From positions 1 through 39,067 of the IMG/VR virus record IMGVR_UViG_3300032242_001645: DNA of 39,067 nucleotides; one strand, written 5' to 3'. The notes beneath the pieces were generated by a model that saw only the letters and a list, made by a program, of their open reading frames with translations, ran no database searches and was not told where the DNA came from. Positions 1 to 6,470 of the stretch are shown piece after piece. Made by a program: the position numbers and the translations under genes. The DNA comes from a virus. The stretch's first letter is position 1. Each line of letters starts with the position of its first letter.

Positions 1-159
1 AAGTGCGATTGTAGTACCTGTGGAATAACGTACTGTTCCTGTATTTGAAAAGCTAAGTGAAGCAACAGCCTCGCCACCTACACCGCTACCTTGACCAACA
101 CTACCGTGGTTAGGTGTGTTTAAATTACCAAAAAATGTCTTTTTAATTGGACGTCCCAT
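1..159 (-). CDS. virion structural protein, N-terminal fragment (MGRPIKK family)
   Basis: This is the first 53 codons of a gene that continues past the left edge of the window. The protein begins MGRPIKKTFFGNLN and continues into a Gly/Ser/Val-rich segment. From memory, small proteins with an MGRPxxK(K/R)(F/Y)FG start recur among structural genes of aquatic T4-like phages; that is family recollection, not a search result. The start is supported by an AGGAG ribosome-binding site about 7 bases upstream. The gene lies downstream of gp23 on the same strand, separated from it by a strong terminator, so it probably has its own promoter; a weak late-type octamer (GTTAAATA on the minus strand) sits at 243-250. 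A minor capsid or tail role is only inferred from context. Confidence 0.6.
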   Translation of the reverse strand, partial: MGRPIKKTFFGNLNTPNHGSVGQGSGVGGEAVASLSFSNTGTVRYSTGTTIAL

Positions 160-251
160 TTTTTTCTCCTTTATTTTTATGACAGTTCTATTGCCTACGC
201 GGTTGGGGTTCCGCATAAACTCTCACTTAAGAGCGAACAGTTTATTTAACA

Positions 252-275
252 AAAAACCCGCCGAAGCGGGTTTTT
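252..275 (-). terminator. rho-independent terminator of the gp23 operon
   Basis: A perfect CCCGC/GCGGG stem (257-261 with 266-270) closes a four-base loop. On the minus strand the loop reads TTCG closed by C-G, the extra-stable cUUCGg tetraloop. A run of six U follows on the minus strand, and matching A/T flanks lengthen the stem. It lies 28 bases past the gp23 stop codon. It could also work weakly on the plus strand, because the other side carries TTTTTG, but the tetraloop favours the minus strand. Confidence 0.9.
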
Positions 276-303
276 GTTTTGCTTTTTAGGCAAGTTCCTC
301 TGA

Positions 304-1485
304 TTAAGAGAAGCTTACGTTTGCGCTAGTAATAGCAACCTTACCTAGGTAGTCGGCAGCGTTACCTAAAGAACTAGCTGTGTTGCTTAGTTCGATATAT
401 CCGTAACGTGTCAAGAAACCAACTACTGGTTCAAAGGTTGTTGGATCTAGAACAACACCAGAGCTCATTAGAGGAATATATGGGCAATAGAACGCAGCAG
501 CATCTGCTTCGCTAGCACCTTTGTATCCGATAAGAACTTGGTTTGCATCTTGTGCAGATGCATCGCTTAGGTATGCATCAACATAGATACGCATTGCGCC
601 ATTCAATGTACCAACAAACTTGGTGTTTGTAGGAGCTTCGAATGTACCTTCTGTTGTACGAGCAAATGCGCTTGTAGTAGCAGATTGTAGAATTGTCAAT
701 GCTTGGTTAGAAACAACAGCCCAGTTACCAGCACCACGACGTGTACGTTGAGCAATCAAGTTGCTTACGCGGTTGATCTGGATAGCTAGAGCGGCGTGCT
801 CGTCACCAACGAATGTAGCTGTACCAGAAACCATAGATTGGTCATATGTTTGTTCAACATTTGCCAAACCACGTAGGCTAGCTAGAATCTCTTGGTCGAT
901 TTCAGCAGTAATTTCTTGTGCTAGAGCGGCCATGATTTCTGCTTCAATGTCAATACCTTGTTGGGCTTGTGCATCTTGAGCAGCTTCAAAAGTCCAACGA
1001 GCGCTTAGTTTACGAGACTTAGCTTCGACTGGGCTCTTCAAGATCTGGATGCTCATACGCTTACCAGGTGTACCTTCCATTGCGGCTGTTGTGTTAGCCT
1101 TTGGAGAAGAATCAACGTTGTTACCAGAGTAAGCAGCAGCAATCTTGAATGGGCTTAGGGCTTCTTCACCTGCTGATACATTGTCGCCGGAATCAGCGTA
1201 ACGTACACGTAGAGTATGGATTTGTCCAACTGGACCGGTCATTGGCTGAACGCCGATGATTTCATTAGCAATAACTGTCGGCATAACACGACGAATTACT
1301 GGAAGAATAACACGGTTTAGTGTAGCTACGTTACCAGCAGATGTAGCACCTGCGGTTGCGCTCTCAGCCAAACTACGACGTGTATTTTCTAAGCATACGC
1401 TCATAGAAGCACGACGATTACCTTGTAGGCCTTCAAGCAGAGCTTCTTTGGTCTCTGACCATCTTTCATTTAATAATTGTGACAT
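304..1485 (-). CDS. 23: major capsid protein gp23
   Basis: The 393-residue product is the T4-type major capsid protein that forms the hexameric head lattice. The diagnostic conserved block lies at about residues 56-93 (NRVILPVIRRVMP, then IIGVQPMTGPVGQI, then LRVRYAD). It is shorter than T4 gp23 (521 aa) and resembles the compact capsid proteins of aquatic T4-like phages. A Leu-Ala-Glu at residues 39-41, just before the conserved fold, fits the L/I-x-E cleavage rule of the T4 prohead protease, so the mature chain may begin at Ser42. The start has an AAGGAG ribosome-binding site 9 bases upstream. It is the last gene of the gp67-like/gp21/gp22/gp23 operon and is followed by the terminator at 252-275. 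Confidence 0.97.
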   Translation of the reverse strand: MSQLLNERWSETKEALLEGLQGNRRASMSVCLENTRRSLAESATAGATSAGNVATLNRVILPVIRRVMPTVIANEIIGVQPMTGPVGQIHTLRVRYADSGDNVSAGEEALSPFKIAAAYSGNNVDSSPKANTTAAMEGTPGKRMSIQILKSPVEAKSRKLSARWTFEAAQDAQAQQGIDIEAEIMAALAQEITAEIDQEILASLRGLANVEQTYDQSMVSGTATFVGDEHAALAIQINRVSNLIAQRTRRGAGNWAVVSNQALTILQSATTSAFARTTEGTFEAPTNTKFVGTLNGAMRIYVDAYLSDASAQDANQVLIGYKGASEADAAAFYCPYIPLMSSGVVLDPTTFEPVVGFLTRYGYIELSNTASSLGNAADYLGKVAITSANVSFS

Positions 1486-1509
1486 TTTAATTGTCTCCTT
1501 GAATATAAA

Positions 1510-2595
1510 TTATTTTAAACCCGCTAATTTGCGGATATCTAAAATGTTATCTAAGCCTACCTCAGGCTTGCTTTCACGATTTCCAGTGACTTCAGAACTC
1601 TCGTTTAATGCCTTTTTAGGAGCAGGTTTTCTAGAGCCTTCCATAACTGCTGGTAGGTACTTGTCGAACGCTTCATTAAGTTTTACAGTGTTTACAGACT
1701 CTAGTAATTCTTTCATGATCGCTCTTTTGCTAGCGTCCAACGGACCTAGTAACTCACCCATAACAGCTTTTCTTTCCATCAAGTCTCTTTGAATGCGTAG
1801 TTCACGCTCTCTAGATTCTACGATAGAAGTCTTTTCTGCTACTGTTTGTTTTGCTTCAGATAATTCTTGATCTTTCTTAGCAATGATCTTTAACAATTTA
1901 CTTGTTTCAGATTTCTCATTTAGATAAGAACTTGAATATTCTTGTGCAAATGCTTCATAAATTTTGCGACCAAAATTATTAGTACGAGCACTGTCGATAT
2001 CTTCTTTCAATTGACTGATTTCAGATGTCAACTTACGAGTGACTACGTTTTCAACAACTTTAGCACTTTGGCTAATGAAGCGGTTTTTAATATCTTCAAA
2101 CTTGCTCTTAGCTTCACGGACTAACTTAACTTTTGTTTCAGCTAGGTCACGCTTGTCTACAGCAAATTCACCGATCTCTTTAGCTAAAGCATGTACCACA
2201 AAGTGCTCTAACTTGCTGAAATTCTCAGAAACTTTCTTACGATCGTTTTGGAATTCAACTAACTCTTTGCCTAATTGATTAATAACAAAACCTTCTAGTT
2301 TAGTAGCATCTTCAGCAATACGTTGTTGGTATGCTACTTTTGCTTCGGCTAGTGCTTTTTTGTCATTGTGCAATTCGGCCATCTCTACGGCCAATCTGTC
2401 GCTTAACATCTTGTCGATTGCTTCAACCATAACAGTCTTATCATGACTATATTTTTGTGCAAACTCTTCACGAAGTTCTGCGGTGATTTGGTCGCGATTC
2501 TCTTGAATTTTCTCTGCAAAGGCAGATTCAATGACTGACTTAACGTCTTCTGTCATTACTCCTGACTCTACTAATTGTTTGAATGCGTCCAACAT
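1510..2595 (-). CDS. 22: prohead core scaffolding protein gp22
   Basis: This 361-residue protein is the main scaffold of the prohead core in T4-like phages; it is degraded by gp21 during maturation. The sequence is highly charged and almost entirely helical and coiled-coil in character (repeated E/K/A/L patterns over residues 30-280), with no cysteine. The C-terminus, ending in a short NILDIRKLAGLK-type helix, resembles the capsid-contacting tail of other gp22 proteins. It is longer than T4 gp22 (269 aa). Its position between gp21 and gp23 is the canonical T4 order. The start is preceded by GAGGAG. The many L-x-E and V-x-E triplets are possible cleavage sites for gp21. Confidence 0.92.
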   Translation of the reverse strand: MLDAFKQLVESGVMTEDVKSVIESAFAEKIQENRDQITAELREEFAQKYSHDKTVMVEAIDKMLSDRLAVEMAELHNDKKALAEAKVAYQQRIAEDATKLEGFVINQLGKELVEFQNDRKKVSENFSKLEHFVVHALAKEIGEFAVDKRDLAETKVKLVREAKSKFEDIKNRFISQSAKVVENVVTRKLTSEISQLKEDIDSARTNNFGRKIYEAFAQEYSSSYLNEKSETSKLLKIIAKKDQELSEAKQTVAEKTSIVESRERELRIQRDLMERKAVMGELLGPLDASKRAIMKELLESVNTVKLNEAFDKYLPAVMEGSRKPAPKKALNESSEVTGNRESKPEVGLDNILDIRKLAGLK

Positions 2596-2611
2596 TGTTT
2601 TCTCCTCGGGC

Positions 2612-3241
2612 TTATTTTAGACCTTTAATAATTTGAAGAAGTGATTCCTTCAAATATTTCTGGGCCTTTGGATCTTCTTTTACTTCTTGTGCTACTGTGA
2701 ATGCACGATGACCACCACGTATGTTCATGAGATGTTCATAAACAGGTGTTGGATACGCGCCAGGAGCACTGGGTTGAGCAACTACGTCTACAGTAATAAT
2801 CTCAAAATCGGATACATGGCCGTTCATGTCGTTAACGTTGCCGCTACCACGAGAACTAACACCAAGTTTTACACCACTTTCAAGCATTGTGCGTACTAAG
2901 TTACCCATCGGTGTTGGCAAAATTTTCATCTTGCCATAACCATTAGGACCTTCCATCCACATTTGAGTAATCATATGTGATACACGGTCCAAATTTACTT
3001 TTAGATCATCTGGATGATCTACTTCACCTAATACAGAATAACCATTTTGTAATTGATCATTCAGTGTTTTCACAGCACGTTCAATTTCATCTACAGGGTA
3101 GACTCGTTGATTAGCATTGCGAATACCACCTTGGATAGCAATACCTTTTAAGTAAAGGCTCTTGCCATCCTTGTCATCCGACTCCATGACAATGCCGGAT
3201 TGATCAAAACTTAGGTGTTCTCTTAGATAAGATACTTTCAT
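2612..3241 (-). CDS. 21: prohead maturation protease gp21
   Basis: The 209-residue product is the T4-type prohead serine protease (peptidase family S80), which cleaves core and capsid proteins after assembly. The visible catalytic blocks are GEVDHPDD, giving a candidate catalytic His76, and GVSSRGSG, giving a candidate nucleophile Ser130 (or Ser129). The His-to-Ser spacing is about 54 residues, close to what I recall for T4. The N-terminal motif GGIRNANQRVYP is also typical of this family. The gene lies between the core protein gene and gp22, 16 bases before the gp22 start. The ribosome-binding site is weak (TAGAG), so it may be translated by coupling to the gene ending 13 bases upstream. Confidence 0.95.
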   Translation of the reverse strand: MKVSYLREHLSFDQSGIVMESDDKDGKSLYLKGIAIQGGIRNANQRVYPVDEIERAVKTLNDQLQNGYSVLGEVDHPDDLKVNLDRVSHMITQMWMEGPNGYGKMKILPTPMGNLVRTMLESGVKLGVSSRGSGNVNDMNGHVSDFEIITVDVVAQPSAPGAYPTPVYEHLMNIRGGHRAFTVAQEVKEDPKAQKYLKESLLQIIKGLK

Positions 3242-3254
3242 CCTAGTGCTCTAA

Positions 3255-4268
3255 TTATAGATGTTTCAAGAAAGGCTTGTCGCTGCTGACACTAGTTTGG
3301 CCAGCTTTGTCGCCTGAACCGGATCCAACTGGTCCAGCAGTCTTGTTGTTACCTGGGTAACCAGAACCTTGCTTGCTTAGAGCGGCTCCATCTTTCATAC
3401 TTGATTTAGAACTGCTAGAGATGTTCTTTTCAACACCTTTAGTGAATTCACCTTTAACACTACCAGCTAAACTGCTAGGATCTGTTTTTGCATTTGGTGA
3501 TGTACCAGTGTTGGAACCAACGCTGCCGTCTTTGCTAGAAATTGGACGAGCGCCGCTTGTTGGCTTTGTTCTGTCTGCATTAGCATTGATTGCGCTCTTG
3601 GTATTTGTACCGCCTGGCATTTTTTCACCAGTGTTAGCACCGGCAATACCGCCTTCGGCAGCACCTTTTTTCTCAGCACCGTGACCATCTTTAACCATCT
3701 CACGATATTCACGAGTGATACGACGACCTTCGTGCATTCCCATCATCATACTTTCGTCTTCATCATTGGAAGGCATATCCATTTTTGGTTTGTCGCTATC
3801 TCCGCCGAAGCTCATTTCATCTCCGCCCATGCCTTTAGATTGCTCTAATTCAGCAAACGCAGCTTCTAATTCAGCAATTGCGGTTTTGATATCCATAATT
3901 GCAGCTTCTTCACCTGCAGGCTCTTCGTCATCCATATCACCAACTTCTTGACCTAATTTACCTGTAGCGTCATCGTCGGTTGTATCAAAACTATCATGAC
4001 CTTCGTCATCAGCTTCCATACTGTAGGAATCTTCTAAATCCATATTTTCTTCAACGGATTCTTCTTGATCTTCTTCTGCTTCTTCAACGGACTCGTCTTG
4101 TTCGTTGTCAGAGGCTTCTTCAACATCTTCTTCTGCTGCTTCTTCAGCGATTAAATTTTCATAGATATCTCTAGATTTTTCAACAACGATTTCGTGGAAA
4201 AGTTCATTGGCTTTATCCATTTCTTCATTGACTAAAAGATCTAAAAGTTGTTCAAATTTTGTAGACAT
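3255..4268 (-). CDS. 67: acidic prohead core protein, gp67-like
   Basis: This 337-residue protein occupies the place of the T4 prohead core genes 67/68, between portal and protease. Residues 1-45 form a helical domain with a pattern (DKANELFHEIVVEKSRDIYENL) reminiscent of the T4 gp67 N-terminus. Residues 43-125 are extremely acidic with long Glu/Asp runs. Residues 125-150 form another helix, and residues 185-337 are a Gly/Ser/Lys/Thr-rich disordered tail. T4 gp67 is only about 80 aa, so this is a large expanded version. It is probably an internal core component packed with gp22 and digested by gp21. The start has AAGGAG 11 bases upstream and a 145-base leader from a late promoter. The gp67 assignment is by position and N-terminal pattern. 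Confidence 0.75.
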   Translation of the reverse strand: MSTKFEQLLDLLVNEEMDKANELFHEIVVEKSRDIYENLIAEEAAEEDVEEASDNEQDESVEEAEEDQEESVEENMDLEDSYSMEADDEGHDSFDTTDDDATGKLGQEVGDMDDEEPAGEEAAIMDIKTAIAELEAAFAELEQSKGMGGDEMSFGGDSDKPKMDMPSNDEDESMMMGMHEGRRITREYREMVKDGHGAEKKGAAEGGIAGANTGEKMPGGTNTKSAINANADRTKPTSGARPISSKDGSVGSNTGTSPNAKTDPSSLAGSVKGEFTKGVEKNISSSSKSSMKDGAALSKQGSGYPGNNKTAGPVGSGSGDKAGQTSVSSDKPFLKHL

Positions 4269-4279
4269 AACTTATTTTT

Positions 4280-4456
4280 CTCCTTAATTGGTAGCGGCAA
4301 GGCTGTGTAGCTGTATTTACAGCGGTCGCATAATACTTATGTAATATAGGCCTAAAACGAGTCGTTTCTGACCTAAGACGCAGATTTTTGATCTGGAATG
4401 ATACAATTTTGTTAAAAATATTTATATTTTAACAAAAAAAATTAAAGTATATGTTA
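4280..4456 (-). other. structured 5' leader of the prohead-capsid operon
   Basis: The 188-base gap between the 80-aa gene and the gp67-like gene contains no open reading frame. On the minus strand it holds a late promoter, then a leader with several short helices: CAGAT/ATCTG, AACGA/TCGTT and GCTGTA/TACAGC, and finally the AAGGAG ribosome-binding site at 4280-4285. The hairpins may stabilise or tune the message for the most highly expressed genes of the phage. This role is inferred from the sequence alone. Confidence 0.4.
4407..4437 (-). promoter_or_regulatory. late promoter TATAAATA inside an 11-bp inverted repeat
   Basis: On the minus strand TATAAATA at 4419-4426 matches the T4 late -10 consensus exactly and would start transcripts about 145 bases ahead of the gp67-like gene, driving gp67-like, gp21, gp22 and gp23. 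It sits in the loop of a perfect inverted repeat: TTTTGTTAAAA at 4407-4417 and TTTTAACAAAA at 4427-4437. The repeat is too AT-rich for an ordinary terminator, so a role in promoter melting or protein binding is possible. Confidence 0.7.
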
Positions 4457-4699
4457 TTAGACTGCCGCTTCGGGCGGTGGCATAGCATACATTTTTCTAA
4501 CTAATCCTAACTCTTCTTTCTTTTCTACTTCGTGAGCATCACTGGCTTTACGTAAATCATTTAACATTTTTAATGTTAAACGAGTCTTACGTAGATCACT
4601 TTGACGTAAAACAGTGGTATCATTTTGGCTTAGATATCTATTGTCGTCTTGAGGATCGGCATGATTTTTGTCGAAATATATAAATTCTCTTAGTAACAT
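4457..4699 (-). CDS. conserved small protein downstream of portal
   Basis: This 80-residue protein is encoded 16 bases after the gp20 stop on the same strand. It starts MLLREFIYFDKN and contains a basic helical middle (residues 30-65, with RKTRLTLKMLNDLRK) and the C-terminal motif FVRKMYA-like VRKMYAMPPPEA. I recall comparable short proteins in the same position in aquatic T4-like phages. The position matches T4 gene 67 or 68, but the protein is basic rather than acidic, so I do not assign either name. No ribosome-binding site is visible, which suggests translational coupling to gp20. A prohead core or portal-associated role is an inference from neighbours. Confidence 0.7.
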   Translation of the reverse strand: MLLREFIYFDKNHADPQDDNRYLSQNDTTVLRQSDLRKTRLTLKMLNDLRKASDAHEVEKKEELGLVRKMYAMPPPEAAV

Positions 4700-4715
4700 A
4701 GAGTTATTTATTCAT

Positions 4716-6446
4716 TTATGCCGGTGCAGCAGGAGCTGCTCCCGGTGCAGGTTCTGCTCCACCTGCTGGCATTTCTTCACCGCCCGGTGCTGGAGGTGGA
4801 GCAGCACCGGCACTTAAACTACCGATGTCACTAGACATTCCATTAGCAGTAATACCTGCATTACGTAATTCGGCATTAGCACTAAGATCCATATCTTCAT
4901 CAACATTCTCTTCGCGCCACATTGTTTCGTTTTCTGCAATTTCTTCTGCACTTAATCCTAAGAATCGTTTCATTGCAAATCTCTTGCTTAAAAAAGGAAC
5001 AGCAACCATGGTAGCAAATGTGTTAACACGGGCTGTATCCATTTCGCTTTGACGATAACTGGCAAAATTTTGTGGAGGATTGAACTTAACATCAAAAATA
5101 TTACTATCAATGTTAATTCCTTTATTGTGTAGATACAATTTAAATTCTGTATCAAATGTTCCACTCATTAAGGATTGTAGTCGTTCGCAGTATTTGTTGA
5201 ATCGGAGCTCTTGTATATAGGCTGTCCCAACTCGTCCGTCATTGAAGCTGCTTCCGCCATCATCTGCACCGGTAGGTAGATAACTGCTAGGAATCCGCAA
5301 AGCTCTAAACAACTTATTAGTAAAGTATTTAAGGTCATCAATTTCTCCTAGATTTGTGCCGCCTGGTAGTAGATCAACTTTACTACCGCGCCCTTCTGCT
5401 GTTTGTGGAAAGAAATAATCTTCATTAACACTTAACGGATTATAACCAGCATCAATAACACTTTGGCTTCCACCAGTTACACTAGGAATACGTCTTTGAT
5501 TTACTTCATTTTTAACACGCTCAACAAAACCCATGGCTAAATGACTAGGCATATTCCCTACATCAATATAAAATACACGACGTTCTGGAGCACGTTGCAC
5601 ACGATAGATAATAATAGCATCTTCTAAAAGTTCTTTTTGTTTGAATACTTTGAAGATACTTTCCATCAAACTATTTCCAAATGGATAATTATTATCTAAC
5701 CCTTCACTCATAGAAATATGAATTACGTGACGTGCATCAATGGCATATTGATTTTGATTTTCACTAAATCTACCACCAGCACCGCTGGTAGGAAAACTTC
5801 CTACCATACCACGACTACCGCCTGCTCCACCTGTACCAGATCCATACGCTCCACCAAAACTACTACCACCACCTTGCAAATTGCTAGGATTGATAGCAGT
5901 AGTTGCTAGTGTTTCTAAATTTGGATTCCAATCACGAATCATGTATTGCTCGGGCTTTTTACCTTCGCTTTCATTGACAATAATTTTATCTACTTTAGCT
6001 GGATCAACATACATCCAAGCCTGTGTTTCTGGATCTCTAACAAAGAAAACATCTCCGTATTTGAAACTGTTACGCACAATTTTAAAAATTCGAGTATCAA
6101 ATTTATTGAGTTTGGTCCACTGTTGTAGATACTTTTTAATAATTTTAACTTCAGTACTAGTAGCTTTTTCGTTGAAGAAAATCTCAAATGGTGTTTTATT
6201 TTCTTCGTTAGTTTGACTACAAAACTCTGCTAAAATGTCTAGGGCAGCATTAACTTCGCTGTCGCTGTCCATAGTATCATATTGTCCGTAACGCTCTAAA
6301 CGATTAGGGTGACCGGCATAGACATCGGGCAAATAGCTAGAATAGTTAGTTCGACTGGGATTGTTTCCAGTACTCATACTGCCGCTAATTGTGCTTAGTT
6401 TACCTGTTGTGTTTACAGGAGTAAAATACTTTTTCCATCCGGCCAT
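4716..6446 (-). CDS. 20: portal vertex protein gp20
   Basis: The 576-residue product is the T4-type portal protein, the dodecameric ring at the packaging vertex through which DNA enters and to which the tail joins. Typical gp20 segments are visible: an N-terminal region with RYGQYDTMDSDSEVNAALDI (about residues 50-70), then the crown/wing region with DDAIIIYRVQRAPERRVFYIDVGNMP-type sequence (about 280-305), and GRGSKVDLLPGGTNLGEIDDL followed by LRIPSSYL (about 350-392). A Gly-rich insertion lies at about 190-225, and the last 35 residues are a Pro/Ala/Gly tail, both likely flexible. The start has AGGAA 6 bases upstream. Length is near T4 gp20 (524 aa). Confidence 0.97.
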   Translation of the reverse strand: MAGWKKYFTPVNTTGKLSTISGSMSTGNNPSRTNYSSYLPDVYAGHPNRLERYGQYDTMDSDSEVNAALDILAEFCSQTNEENKTPFEIFFNEKATSTEVKIIKKYLQQWTKLNKFDTRIFKIVRNSFKYGDVFFVRDPETQAWMYVDPAKVDKIIVNESEGKKPEQYMIRDWNPNLETLATTAINPSNLQGGGSSFGGAYGSGTGGAGGSRGMVGSFPTSGAGGRFSENQNQYAIDARHVIHISMSEGLDNNYPFGNSLMESIFKVFKQKELLEDAIIIYRVQRAPERRVFYIDVGNMPSHLAMGFVERVKNEVNQRRIPSVTGGSQSVIDAGYNPLSVNEDYFFPQTAEGRGSKVDLLPGGTNLGEIDDLKYFTNKLFRALRIPSSYLPTGADDGGSSFNDGRVGTAYIQELRFNKYCERLQSLMSGTFDTEFKLYLHNKGINIDSNIFDVKFNPPQNFASYRQSEMDTARVNTFATMVAVPFLSKRFAMKRFLGLSAEEIAENETMWREENVDEDMDLSANAELRNAGITANGMSSDIGSLSAGAAPPPAPGGEEMPAGGAEPAPGAAPAAPA

Positions 6447-6470
6447 CTTGAATTCCTAGTTTGGGTATGC

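Noticed and set aside
1256-1792. 178-aa plus-strand reading frame across the gp23/gp22 junction
   Set aside because: It is antisense to two strongly supported genes, has no ribosome-binding site and shows shadow-type composition.
3467-3712. Alternative minus-strand frame within the gp67-like gene
   Set aside because: It is an out-of-frame shadow in a low-complexity repeat region, with no upstream ribosome-binding site.
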